A DNA stretch of 64,000 bases from Eubacterium sp. (GCA_017433825.1 JAFRGL010000001.1:1-64000); one strand, 5' to 3'; counted from the stretch's first letter, positions 46,456-56,150 are shown. Notes: generated by a model from the sequence alone, not told the origin. A program made the numbers and translations.

Positions 46456-46494
46456 TTTCAATATACTTCCTCTCTTCTGTAATCCCAAAAAAAG

Positions 46495-46539
46495 GGCAAA
46501 GATGCTCTTCATACTGTTTGTATGAACAACACCCCTGCC
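46495..46539 (-). terminator. Transcription attenuator in the purA leader
   Basis: A stem of about 20 bp with G-U pairs (arms 46495-46514 and 46520-46539) and a 5-nt loop is followed leftward by CTTTTTTTGGG. It lies between the purA promoter and the start codon. I cannot see a clear antiterminator or a purine aptamer, so the signal is unknown. Confidence 0.75.
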
Positions 46540-46556
46540 TCCTTTCGCCACAGAAT

Positions 46557-46585
46557 TTTATACGCTTGCGGCGGTCATTTGTCAA
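46557..46585 (-). promoter_or_regulatory. Promoter of purA-purB-pyrG
   Basis: TTGACA (46580-46585), a 17-nt spacer and TATAAA (46557-46562) on the minus strand. Confidence 0.85.
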
Positions 46586-46601
46586 GAAAAGAGTTATGCC
46601 G

Positions 46602-46781
46602 TCAGTCCCAGACAGCCGTGCTGGGATTGCTCTCGTCCGTTAATTCGTCTTCCGGCGCCAGAAACGCTTTGTCTTCCTTCAGTTCTTCTTCTGTTTCCTC
46701 ATTAATAAAGGTAAAGGCTTCCCTCTGATGTTCAAATAAAGTCTGGCTGCATACCTCTTCATCCGTCATGGTCTTTTTCAT
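46602..46781 (-). CDS. Small acidic protein behind an ANTAR-type attenuator
   Basis: This predicted 59-residue protein starts MKKTMTDEEVC and is rich in Glu and Asp, with a helix-prone middle (INEETEEELKEDKAF). It has no signal peptide or membrane segment. AAGGAG lies 7 nt before the ATG at 46781, which is good support for translation. It lies downstream of gdhA and behind the hexaloop attenuator at 46861-46913, the same design that precedes gdhA, GSIII and glutamate synthase. I do not recognise the family. A small regulator of a nitrogen enzyme is a plausible inference only. Confidence 0.65.
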   Translation of the reverse strand: MKKTMTDEEVCSQTLFEHQREAFTFINEETEEELKEDKAFLAPEDELTDESNPSTAVWD

Positions 46782-46860
46782 GGTTTTTCTCCTTAAACAT
46801 TCCGGCATAATGCCCTGAGTTATGTTCTTTTACAGTAAATGTCTTCTTTTTTCCCAAAAA

Positions 46861-46913
46861 GCAGGAGACGCCTTTTAAAGCCTGTAAAGCTTTAAAAGAC
46901 GCCCTTGCCTTTT
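46861..46913 (-). promoter_or_regulatory. ANTAR-type hexaloop antiterminator/terminator before the small protein
   Basis: On the minus strand AAAAGGC-AAGGGC-GTCTTTT (46894-46913) is a 7-bp hairpin with a hexaloop having A1 and G4. Its loop and 3' arm are also part of the 5' arm of a terminator (arms 46889-46908 and 46861-46881, 7-nt loop) followed by TTTTT. The two folds exclude each other. A possible -10 TATAAA at 46926-46931 would put the hairpin at the transcript 5' end; the matching -35 is weak, so gdhA read-through is also possible. Confidence 0.75.
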
Positions 46914-46959
46914 GTGAATTATTGGTTTATATCCAGTCCGAATTTCTCGAACCCGGTTA

Positions 46960-48321
<1,362 letters not shown>

Positions 48322-48334
48322 TCACAATAAAAAA

Positions 48335-48388
48335 GGCGCCCCTGTCCGGCACACAACCTGTGTGCGGAACAAAGACGCCATTGCCTTT
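48335..48388 (-). promoter_or_regulatory. ANTAR-type hexaloop antiterminator/terminator before gdhA
   Basis: On the minus strand AAAGGC-AATGGC-GTCTTT (48371-48388) is a hairpin with a hexaloop having A1 and G4. Its 3' arm pairs alternatively in the long terminator 48335-48379 (GGCGTCTTTGTTCC with GGACAGGGGCGCC, plus an inner GCACACA/TGTGTGC stem), which is followed by TTTTTTATT. The hairpin starts 9 nt after the -10 element, so it is at the transcript end. Confidence 0.8.
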
Positions 48389-48397
48389 TATGGGCAT

Positions 48398-48426
48398 ACC
48401 TTACACCCGGCCTGCTCATTTGTCAA
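48398..48426 (-). promoter_or_regulatory. Promoter of gdhA
   Basis: TTGACA (48421-48426), a 17-nt spacer and TAAGGT (48398-48403) on the minus strand. The -10 element is weak, which suggests activation or low basal use. Confidence 0.6.
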
Positions 48427-48486
48427 CCCTGTTTTGCAACTATTTTCCCGAAAAATTCATTTTTAGTCATATTTGCATATGTTTTC

Positions 48487-48515
48487 TTGACAATCTGACG
48501 GAATTTCTGTATATA
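48487..48515 (+). promoter_or_regulatory. Promoter of glnA-ANTAR
   Basis: TTGACA (48487-48492), a 17-nt spacer and TATATA (48510-48515). The glnA leader of about 40 nt has no hexaloop attenuator. Confidence 0.8.
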
Positions 48516-48560
48516 AAAGTCATAATCAAATTAACCACCCTTCAAAAGAGAGGAAAAAAC

Positions 48561-49772
48561 ATGAATTACTCCAAAGATGAGGTTTTACAATATGTGGAAG
48601 AAGAGGACGTGAAATTCATCCGTCTGGCTTTCTGCGACGTCTTCGGAAGGCAGAAGAATATCTCCATCATGCCCCACGAGCTTTCCCGGGCTTTCCGGCA
48701 CGGCATCGCCTTCGACGGCTCCGCCATAAGGGGATTTAAGGACGAATCCTTCTCTGACCTGTTCCTGGTGCCCGATACGGACACCCTGATGCTGCTGCCC
48801 TGGCGCCCCGAACACGGCAAGGTGGTCCAGATGTTCGCCGACATCCGCTATCCCGACGGCACTCCCTGTGAATTCGATACCAGGGGTCTTCTGAAAAAGG
48901 CCGTTGCGGACGCTGCGTCCTCCGGCTACAGCTTCTACTTCGGTGCGGAGCAGGAATTCTACCTCTTCGAGCTGGATGATGCCGGCAAACCGACGAAAAT
49001 CCCCTACGACAACGCCGGGTACATGGACATTGCCCCGGATGACCGCGGGGAAAACATCCGCCGGGAAGTCTGCCTGACCCTGGAGCAGATGGGCATCCTT
49101 CCTGAAAGCTCCCACCATGAAGAGGGCCCCGGCCAGAATGAAATCGATTTCCGGTATTCCGACGCGGTGACCGCTGCGGAAAATGCCCTCACCTTCCGGA
49201 TGGTGGTGCGCACCATTGCCCACAGGAACGGTCTTGCGGCAGATTTTTCGCCCAAGCCCCTGCCCGATGCCCCCGGCAACGGTTTCCACATCAACATGTC
49301 CGTACGCCCGGATGACAATCCGGAGAATTTTAACCGGATGATTGCGGGTATCCTGGACAAAGCGGCGGAAATGACCGCATTTTTAAACCCCACCGATAAT
49401 TCCTATGAACGGTTCGGCAGAAACAAAGCACCGTCTTATGTATCCTGGTCGCACCAGAACCGTTCACAGCTGGTGCGTATTCCCGCTGCCGAAGGGCAGT
49501 TCCGCCGCGCGGAGCTTCGTTCCCCGGACCCGGCCACGAATCCGTTCCTGGCCTTCGCCCTGATGATTTATGCCGGACTGTACGGTCTTGAAGAAAAGCT
49601 TATCCTGCCGCCCGCCGCCAACCTCAACCTTTACCGGGCAGATGAAGAGACGCTGGCCCGGTTCGCCAGACTGCCCGCCGACCTGGAAAGCGCCTGCCGC
49701 CTTGCTGCAGACAGCAGCTTCATCCGCGCACACATCCCCGAATCCGTCCTGGACAGTTTCTGCCGTAAGTAA
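48561..49772 (+). CDS. glnA: Glutamine synthetase, type I (short form)
   Basis: This 403-residue enzyme makes glutamine from glutamate, ammonium and ATP. It has DGSAIRGF, the metal-binding FGAEQEFYLFE and the C-terminal NRSQLVRIP and ELRSPDPATNPFLAFA. It is about 40 residues shorter than typical GSI-alpha. The ATG at 48561 has GAGAGG upstream and a promoter at correct distance; the frame is open further upstream but non-coding. The ANTAR regulator follows 63 nt downstream on the same strand. Confidence 0.96.
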   Translation: MNYSKDEVLQYVEEEDVKFIRLAFCDVFGRQKNISIMPHELSRAFRHGIAFDGSAIRGFKDESFSDLFLVPDTDTLMLLPWRPEHGKVVQMFADIRYPDGTPCEFDTRGLLKKAVADAASSGYSFYFGAEQEFYLFELDDAGKPTKIPYDNAGYMDIAPDDRGENIRREVCLTLEQMGILPESSHHEEGPGQNEIDFRYSDAVTAAENALTFRMVVRTIAHRNGLAADFSPKPLPDAPGNGFHINMSVRPDDNPENFNRMIAGILDKAAEMTAFLNPTDNSYERFGRNKAPSYVSWSHQNRSQLVRIPAAEGQFRRAELRSPDPATNPFLAFALMIYAGLYGLEEKLILPPAANLNLYRADEETLARFARLPADLESACRLAADSSFIRAHIPESVLDSFCRK

Positions 49773-49788
49773 CTAACATCCACAAAGT

Positions 49789-49808
49789 TTCTGAAGGGGA
49801 CGTCCGCA
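49789..49808 (+). repeat. Solo copy of the 20-nt motif from the 35.4-kb element
   Basis: TTCTGAAGGGGACGTCCGCA differs at one base from 35421-35440. Here it lies between glnA and the ANTAR gene without the matching right half, so it looks like a decayed or minimal copy. Confidence 0.6.
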
Positions 49809-49835
49809 GCATCTGACTCTACCGGGAGGTAATCC

Positions 49836-50423
49836 ATGAGCCTCAAAGAGCGGGTATACAGCGTACTGGTTGTATCCTCATCCCAAAAACTGAATACCGC
49901 CCTTTCCGCGCTGCTGGAGAAACCAAGGTTTTCCCCGGTTGTCTTCGCGTCTGACTTAAGCACCGCCAAACGCGCCATTGCCGACCGCGCCTTTGATTTC
50001 CTCCTGGTCAATTCCCCCCTGCCCGAGGATTCCGGCATCCGCCTCGCAGTTGACACCGCCTCTTCCGGCGAAACCGCAGTCCTGCTGCTGGTGCCCGGAG
50101 AATTTACCGAGGATATCCATGACAAAACAGCCGAGTACGGTGTTTTTACCCTGGGTAAACCTACAGCAAAGCCCATGCTCCTTACCGCGCTTTCCTGGAT
50201 GGAAAGCATGCGGGAGCGTATGCTCAAGGCCGAAAAGAAAGCCACTTCCATCGAGGAGAAAATGCAGGAAATCCGTCTGGTGAACCGCGCCAAATGGCTG
50301 CTGATTTCGGAGGAAGGCATGGACGAGGAAACCGCCCATCATGATATCGAACGGCAGGCCATGGACAGATGCATTACCAAACGTCAGATAGCCGAAGAAA
50401 TCATCCGGCGGTACCAAACATAG
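49836..50423 (+). CDS. ANTAR-domain RNA-binding antitermination regulator with pseudo-receiver
   Basis: This 195-residue protein has an N-terminal receiver-like domain (about 7-122), a short coiled coil (123-145) and a C-terminal ANTAR domain (about 140-195) with NRAKWLLI, the GMDEETAH segment and KRQIAEEIIRRY. ANTAR domains bind hexaloop hairpins in mRNA and prevent termination. In the receiver the phosphoacceptor position is Asn59 (LLVNSPLP) and the acidic pair is replaced by Ser14-Ser15, while Lys108 is kept, so phosphorylation is unlikely. GGGAGG precedes the ATG. Its position after glnA and the nearby hexaloop leaders suggest it controls nitrogen genes, possibly sensing glutamine synthetase. 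Confidence 0.92.
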   Translation: MSLKERVYSVLVVSSSQKLNTALSALLEKPRFSPVVFASDLSTAKRAIADRAFDFLLVNSPLPEDSGIRLAVDTASSGETAVLLLVPGEFTEDIHDKTAEYGVFTLGKPTAKPMLLTALSWMESMRERMLKAEKKATSIEEKMQEIRLVNRAKWLLISEEGMDEETAHHDIERQAMDRCITKRQIAEEIIRRYQT

Positions 50424-50457
50424 ATATATTTAAATCATACGATCTGCGGCAGGAAAT

Positions 50458-50683
50458 CAGCCGGACTGAACGAGGCCGTATTGGAACGAGCCGATGAAAA
50501 ATATCCTGTGCAAGAAGCATGACGAGGGTAAAATTCTGCGTTTTCCTTACCAGAATTTTACGCGAGCCGAGCTGCGTTTTGATCAGCAAAACGCAGTAAG
50601 TCGAGCGGGACCCGAAGTCAGGCTTTGATGCACAGGATATATTTTTCACGGCGAATGTGACCTGCGGCCGGTTCAGCCGGCTG
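50458..50683. repeat. Large multibranched palindromic intergenic element
   Basis: Nested pairings span about 225 nt: an outer stem (50458-50478 with 50665-50683), a middle stem of 17-19 nt (GAAAAATATCCTGTGCA at 50496-50512 with 50629-50647), and inner hairpins GTAAAATTCTG/CAGAATTTTAC (50528-50538/50551-50561) and CTGCGTTTTG/CAAAACGCAG (50572-50581/50587-50596). No coding frame is supported in the gap 50424-50723. It may be a structured RNA, or a combined terminator of the ANTAR and glmS transcripts. Confidence 0.7.
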
Positions 50684-50723
50684 ATCACGCCTCAGACGGA
50701 ATGGTTTTATAAAATATTGTTTT

Positions 50724-52547
50724 TTATTCCACCGTCACGGACTTCGCCAGGTTCTTCGGCTTGTCGATATCGCAGCCGTTTTCTTTCGCCACATAGTAGG
50801 CCAGAAGCTGGAGCGGCACAATTTCCACGATGGCAGAGAAAATATCCGCGACTTCGGGAATGAAGATGAAGTCATCCGCCACGGAGAGGATCTTCGTATT
50901 GTCGCGGTAGGAAACCGCCAGCACCTCCGCGCCTCTCGCTTTCACTTCCACGATATTGCTTAAGGTTTTCTCCATAATCCGCCTGTTGCAGCAAAGCGCG
51001 ATGACCGGCGTATGCTCTTCTATCAGCGCGATGGTGCCGTGCTTTAATTCTCCGGCCGCATAAGCCTCCGCATGCAGGTAGGAAATCTCCTTCATCTTCA
51101 GCGCGCCTTCCAGCGCCGCAGCATAATCCGTATTCCTGCCGATGAAAAACAGGGAATTGGCCGTATGGTATTTCTCCGCCAGCTTCGGAAGGCCATGGTT
51201 CATATCGATGGACTGCTGGATGAGCCTGGGCAGGGATTTTAAAATCCGGATATGCTCCGCGTAATCTTCCCCCGCAATTCCCAGCAGCCTTGAAAAATAC
51301 AGTGACAGAAGATACAGCACCGCCAGCTGCGTGGTAAAGCCCTTGGTGGTGGCAACGGCAATTTCCGGGCCGGCCCAGGTATAAACCGTATCGTCTGCAA
51401 GCTTGGCAATGGTGCTTCCCACCACATTGACAATGGCCAGTGTGCGGGCGCCTCTTGCCCTGCATTCCTTCAGCGCGGCAATGGTATCCGCCGTCTCTCC
51501 GGACTGGGAAATGACGATGAGCAGCGTTGTATTGTCAATCAAAGGGTTGCTGTACCGAAGCTCGCTGGCCAGCACCACCTCCACCGGGATATGCGTCAGG
51601 GCTTCCAGCACATATTTGCCGGAACAGCCGGCATAGTAGGCGGAACCGCAGGCGGTGATAACGATTTTCCGGATGCCGGCAAGCTCATTTCCGGTAATCG
51701 CCAGTTCTTCGAAAACCACCTCATTGTTCTTCATCCTGGGGGAAATGGCTGCCTTCACCGCGCCGGGCTGCTCCATGATTTCCTTCAGCATGAAATGGTC
51801 ATAGCCGCCTTTTTCCGCAGCCTGCACATCCCAGGTAATCCTGCTTACGCTTTTTTTCACAGGCTGTCCAAGGCAGTCAAAAAAGGCTGCTCCGTCCCTG
51901 GTAAGCTCCGCAAATTCCCCGTCGTCCAGATAGACGGCATTCCTGGTATAGGCCACCAGAGCGGTCACGTCAGATGCAAAATAATTTTCGCCCACGCCAA
52001 GCCCGATGATGAGCGGGGAAGCTTCCCTGGCCGCGTATATCCTGTCCGGTTCGTCCCTGCACAGAACACCCAGCGCATAGGAGCCCTGCAGCCGGTTGAC
52101 AGTCTGAATCAGTGCCTTTTTCACATCGCCGTGATAGTACATTTCGATGAGGTGGACAATAACCTCCGTATCGGTCTCGCTGTCGAAATGATAGCCCTTC
52201 TCCTTCAGCTCTTCCCGCAGGGTCTGGTAATTTTCGATAATGCCGTTGTGCACCACCGCGAAACGCCCGTCATTGCTTAAATGCGGGTGGGCATTTTCCT
52301 CCGTCGGCGCGCCGTGGGTGGCCCATCTGGTGTGGCCGATGCCCGCACAGCCTTCCACAGTCCTGCCGTTATCCGTTTTTTCGCAAAGGCCGGCAATCCT
52401 GCCCGTTACCTTGACAACGGAGATGTCTTTGCTGCCCATTACCGCGATACCCGCGGAGTCATAGCCCCTGTATTCCAGTTTGGACAGTCCCTCCAGCAGT
52501 ATCGGCGCAGCCTGGGCGCTGCCTGTATATCCTACTATTCCGCACAT
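50724..52547 (-). CDS. glmS: Glutamine:fructose-6-phosphate aminotransferase (isomerising)
   Basis: This 607-residue enzyme makes glucosamine 6-phosphate for the cell wall. The class II amidotransferase domain starts MCGIVGYTG with nucleophile Cys2, and two SIS domains carry ISQSGETADT and the C-terminal KNLAKSVTVE. The ATG at 52547 has AAGGAG upstream. There is no glmS ribozyme in the leader of about 50 nt; control may instead involve the repeats at its promoter. Confidence 0.98.
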   Translation of the reverse strand: MCGIVGYTGSAQAAPILLEGLSKLEYRGYDSAGIAVMGSKDISVVKVTGRIAGLCEKTDNGRTVEGCAGIGHTRWATHGAPTEENAHPHLSNDGRFAVVHNGIIENYQTLREELKEKGYHFDSETDTEVIVHLIEMYYHGDVKKALIQTVNRLQGSYALGVLCRDEPDRIYAAREASPLIIGLGVGENYFASDVTALVAYTRNAVYLDDGEFAELTRDGAAFFDCLGQPVKKSVSRITWDVQAAEKGGYDHFMLKEIMEQPGAVKAAISPRMKNNEVVFEELAITGNELAGIRKIVITACGSAYYAGCSGKYVLEALTHIPVEVVLASELRYSNPLIDNTTLLIVISQSGETADTIAALKECRARGARTLAIVNVVGSTIAKLADDTVYTWAGPEIAVATTKGFTTQLAVLYLLSLYFSRLLGIAGEDYAEHIRILKSLPRLIQQSIDMNHGLPKLAEKYHTANSLFFIGRNTDYAAALEGALKMKEISYLHAEAYAAGELKHGTIALIEEHTPVIALCCNRRIMEKTLSNIVEVKARGAEVLAVSYRDNTKILSVADDFIFIPEVADIFSAIVEIVPLQLLAYYVAKENGCDIDKPKNLAKSVTVE

Positions 52548-52580
52548 ATGCTTCTCCTTCCCGCTTCCGCGGGTAATAAA

Positions 52581-52622
52581 TATAACGAAAATACGGTATA
52601 ACGAAAATACGGTTTTTGTCAA
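52581..52622 (-). promoter_or_regulatory. glmS promoter overlapping a perfect 16-nt direct repeat
   Basis: TTGACA (52617-52622) with TATACC (52595-52600) at 16-nt spacing on the minus strand. Two perfect tandem copies of TATAACGAAAATACGG occupy 52581-52612, so the -10 straddles their junction. This looks like a repressor or activator site. Confidence 0.6.
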
Positions 52623-52651
52623 TCGGATTTGCACCCGGATCACAATGCTTT

Positions 52652-53836
52652 TTATCTGAACAGCCTTTTTATTCTTTTCGCCGCTTCCAGGGTGTCTTCC
52701 CTGCTCCCGAAAGTTGAAAAACGGAAATATCCTTCGCCGCAGGAACCGAAGCCCTCGCCCGGTGTGCCCACCACCTGGATTTCCTGCAGGAGATAATCGA
52801 AAAACTTCCAGCTGTCCATTCCGTCCGGGCATTCCATCCAGATATAAGGGGCATTTTTCCCGCCGGTATACCAGATGCCGGCCTCGTCCAGGGCTTCCGT
52901 CAGAATCCGGGCATTTTCCTTGTAGAAGTGGATGTTTTCAGCAATTTGCTTCTGCCCCTCCTCTGTGAAAACGGCGGCCGCGGCTTTCTGGAGAATGTAG
53001 GAAACGCCGTTTGTCCTTGTGGTCCGGTTGCGGACCCACATCTCATTGAAGGACATTCCATTGCGGACTAAATCCTTCGGAATCACGGTGTAGCCAAACC
53101 GGGTTCCGGTAAATCCTGCGGTTTTCGAAAGCGAGCAGATTTCTATCGCACAGGTACGGGCGCCTTCCAGTTCGAAAATACTGCGGGGAAGCGTTTCATC
53201 CTCAATAAAAGCCTCGTAGGCCGCATCGAAAAGAATAACCGAACCGTTTGCATTGGCGAAGTCAATCCATTTCTGCAGTTTTTCACGGCTGAAAACCGCG
53301 CCTGTGGGATTGTTGGGCGAACAGATGTACAGAAGACCGGCTTTTGCCGATTCCGACGGTTCCGGAAGAAAGGCGTCTGCCTTTCCTGACGGAAGATGCA
53401 CGATGGTTCTGCCTTCCATGACATTGGCATCCACATAGGCCGGATATGCCGGTTCAATGACCAGTGCACTGCTTTGCCGGTCAAACAGATGAAGGATATC
53501 CCCCAGTTCGTCGGAAGCGCCGCTGGATACAAAGACTTCGTCGTCCTCCAGCGCGATTCCGCGTTTTCGGTAATGCCCGGCTATCAAAGCCCGAAGAGAC
53601 GGGTCCCCGCATTCCGGCATGTAGCCGTGAAACCGCTTAAGGTCTGCCTGGTCATCCACTGCCTCATGCAGCGCCTTTATCACCGCATCGCAAAGCGGCA
53701 GGGTAACGTCCCCGATGCCCAGCCGGTAAAGCCGGCTGTCCGGATGCTCCGCAAGGTAGGCCTTTGTTTTCTGCGCAATGTTGTAGAAAAGGTACGAGTT
53801 TTTCAGTTCCGCATAATGCATGTTCGGTATAATCAT
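52652..53836 (-). CDS. dapL: LL-diaminopimelate aminotransferase
   Basis: This 394-residue PLP enzyme converts tetrahydrodipicolinate directly to LL-diaminopimelate. It has YICSPNNPTGAVF and the PLP lysine in SLSKTAGFTGTRFGY, followed by VRNRTTRTNGVSY. It overlaps dapF by 4 nt (ATGA), so the two steps to meso-diaminopimelate are coupled. Confidence 0.96.
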   Translation of the reverse strand: MIIPNMHYAELKNSYLFYNIAQKTKAYLAEHPDSRLYRLGIGDVTLPLCDAVIKALHEAVDDQADLKRFHGYMPECGDPSLRALIAGHYRKRGIALEDDEVFVSSGASDELGDILHLFDRQSSALVIEPAYPAYVDANVMEGRTIVHLPSGKADAFLPEPSESAKAGLLYICSPNNPTGAVFSREKLQKWIDFANANGSVILFDAAYEAFIEDETLPRSIFELEGARTCAIEICSLSKTAGFTGTRFGYTVIPKDLVRNGMSFNEMWVRNRTTRTNGVSYILQKAAAAVFTEEGQKQIAENIHFYKENARILTEALDEAGIWYTGGKNAPYIWMECPDGMDSWKFFDYLLQEIQVVGTPGEGFGSCGEGYFRFSTFGSREDTLEAAKRIKRLFR

Positions 53837-54624
53837 TCGCAGGTTTCTCCTTCATAAACGGTTTCCGCAGGACCGGTCATCAAAACCGACAGGTCTTTAC
53901 CGATAAGAATTTCCAGTGTTCCGCCGTCAAGCTCGACAAAAACCGGGCTGTCTGCTCTGCAGCAGCCTTTTCTGACAGCAGCCGCAGCAGAGGCGCAGGC
54001 ACCGGTGCCGCAGGCCATCGTCACACCGCTGCCGCGCTCCCACACCCGCATTCTCAGCCGGTTATCACTTAAGACCTGTACAAACTCCACGTTGACGCCG
54101 CCGGGAAATGCCGGATGTTTCTCCAGGACCGGCCCAAGAGTGTAAAGCGGCACGTTCTCCATATCTTCAATAAAGACAACGTAATGCGGATTCCCCACGG
54201 ATACCGGAACGCCGGTAACATTTCCGTCTTCCGTCTGAACCGTTTTGTCCTCTCCCGTGCCGGCAAAGCCCATGTCCACCGCCGCGCCTGTCACCTTTCC
54301 GGCTTCAATGATAAGCTGTATGGTTTTAATCCCCGAAAGAGTATCCACCTTAAGGGTCGTTTTGTCCGTAAGACCTTTGTCGTATACATATTTGCCGACA
54401 CAGCGTATCCCGTTGCCGCACATCATTCCTTCGCTGCCGTCCGCATTGAAAATACGCATTTTAAAATCAGCTGTTTCCGATGGTGAAATATAAATCATTC
54501 CATCCGCACCGGCTCCGAAATGCCTGTCCGACAGCCTTTGTGACAATTCTTTTATGTTTTCCGGGACTTCCCCGTAAACATACAGATAATCATTTCCCAA
54601 TCCGTGCATTTTCGTAAAGTGCAT
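53833..54624 (-). CDS. dapF: Diaminopimelate epimerase
   Basis: This 263-residue cofactor-free epimerase converts LL- to meso-diaminopimelate for lysine and peptidoglycan. Both catalytic cysteines are present, in MMCGNGIRCVG and ACGTGACASA. It starts MHFTKMHGLGNDY, as expected. It lies 74 nt after purF and overlaps dapL. Confidence 0.97.
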   Translation of the reverse strand: MHFTKMHGLGNDYLYVYGEVPENIKELSQRLSDRHFGAGADGMIYISPSETADFKMRIFNADGSEGMMCGNGIRCVGKYVYDKGLTDKTTLKVDTLSGIKTIQLIIEAGKVTGAAVDMGFAGTGEDKTVQTEDGNVTGVPVSVGNPHYVVFIEDMENVPLYTLGPVLEKHPAFPGGVNVEFVQVLSDNRLRMRVWERGSGVTMACGTGACASAAAAVRKGCCRADSPVFVELDGGTLEILIGKDLSVLMTGPAETVYEGETCE

Positions 54625-54698
54625 TTTTTACCTCTTTCCTTTCCGTTCGGAATAATCCGGTTTCGGACATCTCCATGTGATTTTGATACGGTCCGCCT

Positions 54699-56123
54699 TT
54701 ATCCCGTCCGCTCCGACAGCCGCTGTTCAAAACGGTTTTTTCCTGTGTCTTCCGGTATTTCCGTCGGATAGTTCCCTTCAAAACAGGCGCTGCAGTATCC
54801 GTTTCCGCCGGAAAGCTCACACAGCCTGTCTGCCGGAAGGTAACCCAGGGAATCCGCGCCGGTTATTGCCGCGATTTCTTCCACGGAATGGTGACAGGCT
54901 ATCAGGTTGTCCCGGGAATCAATATCCGTGCCGTAGTAACAGGGGAACAAAAAGGGAGGCGCCGAAATCCGCAGGTGTATTTCAGCGGCTCCGGCTTCCC
55001 TTAAAAGAGATACGATTCTTCCGCTGGTTGTCCCGCGGACAATCGAATCGTCAATCAGGACTATCCTTTTGCCCTTCACCACTTCTTCCACGGCGGAAAG
55101 CTTGATTTTCACCTGGTCCGGCCGGTTGCCCGGCGCTATGAAGGTCCTTCCGATGTACTTGTTCTTAATGAGCCCGATACCGTAAGGTATACCGGATGCC
55201 CGGGAAAAGCCGATGGCGGCGTCCAGGCCTGAATCAGGAACACCGATGACAATATCCGCATCCGCAGGCCGGGTCTGCGCCAGCACCTCTCCCGCCCGGA
55301 CCCGGGCCGCATGGACGGACCGGCCGTCGATGACGGAATCCGGCCGTGCAAAATAAATGTACTCAAAGACACAGAGCTTTTTCGGCGTTTTCCCGCAATG
55401 CTCTTTCCTGGAAACAATCCCGTTTTTGCTGAACACAAGGATTTCCCCCGGTTCCACGTCCCGGATAAATTCCGCGCCGACGGCCCTGACCGCGCAGCTT
55501 TCGGAAGCCGCCACCACCGTTCCGTCGGGCATCTGTCCGTAGCACAGCGGCCGGAAGCCGTGCGGGTCCCTGACGCATATCAGCTTCTGCGGCGACATGA
55601 TTACCAGAGAGTAAGCGCCTTCCAGCCTGTTCATTGCACGGCTTACCGCTTCTTCGATGGAAGGGGCCGCAAGCCTTTCTTTTGTCACAATATAGGCAAT
55701 GATCTCCGTATCGCTGGTGGTATGGAAGATAGCGCCGGACAGTTCCAGCTCTGACCGCAGCGCGGCCGCATTGGAAAGATTGCCGTTGTGGGCAATGGCC
55801 ATCCTTCCTTTCTGGTGATTCACCTCTATGGGCTGGCAGTTGTTCCGGTTTGTTCCTCCCGTGGTTCCGTAGCGGGTATGCGCCACCGCCATCGTTCCTT
55901 TCGGAAAAGATGCCGGCACGTCACCGGCAAACACTTCGCTGACCAGACCCAGGTCCTTATGGGAAACAAAAAGCCCGTCGTCATTTACCACGATTCCGCA
56001 GCTCTCCTGTCCCCTGTGCTGCAGGGCATACAGCCCGTAAAAGCAGAAGCCGGCCACGTCGGCCGGCTCCTTTGTCATAACCCCGAAAACGCCGCATTCT
56101 TCATGAATAGACATGTCGCTCAT
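54699..56123 (-). CDS. purF: Amidophosphoribosyltransferase
   Basis: This 474-residue enzyme commits PRPP to purine synthesis using glutamine. A short propeptide precedes ECGVFGV, whose Cys10 is the expected N-terminal nucleophile. The PRPP motif is in VLIDDSIVRGTTSGR. Cysteines in LIACHHS and YCSACFEG, with one in KKLCVFEY, fit the [4Fe-4S]-containing Bacillus type. It lies 27 nt after purC. Confidence 0.97.
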   Translation of the reverse strand: MSDMSIHEECGVFGVMTKEPADVAGFCFYGLYALQHRGQESCGIVVNDDGLFVSHKDLGLVSEVFAGDVPASFPKGTMAVAHTRYGTTGGTNRNNCQPIEVNHQKGRMAIAHNGNLSNAAALRSELELSGAIFHTTSDTEIIAYIVTKERLAAPSIEEAVSRAMNRLEGAYSLVIMSPQKLICVRDPHGFRPLCYGQMPDGTVVAASESCAVRAVGAEFIRDVEPGEILVFSKNGIVSRKEHCGKTPKKLCVFEYIYFARPDSVIDGRSVHAARVRAGEVLAQTRPADADIVIGVPDSGLDAAIGFSRASGIPYGIGLIKNKYIGRTFIAPGNRPDQVKIKLSAVEEVVKGKRIVLIDDSIVRGTTSGRIVSLLREAGAAEIHLRISAPPFLFPCYYGTDIDSRDNLIACHHSVEEIAAITGADSLGYLPADRLCELSGGNGYCSACFEGNYPTEIPEDTGKNRFEQRLSERTG

Positions 56124-56150
56124 CTCCTGCCGGGAAACACGCCGTGTTTC

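Noticed and set aside
46495..46539. purA leader as a sixth ANTAR hexaloop element
   Set aside because: The terminator is clear but no hairpin with an A1/G4 hexaloop overlaps its 5' arm.
52548..52651. glmS ribozyme upstream of glmS
   Set aside because: The gap is only about 100 nt, is AT-rich with a 16-nt direct repeat, and lacks the ribozyme core.
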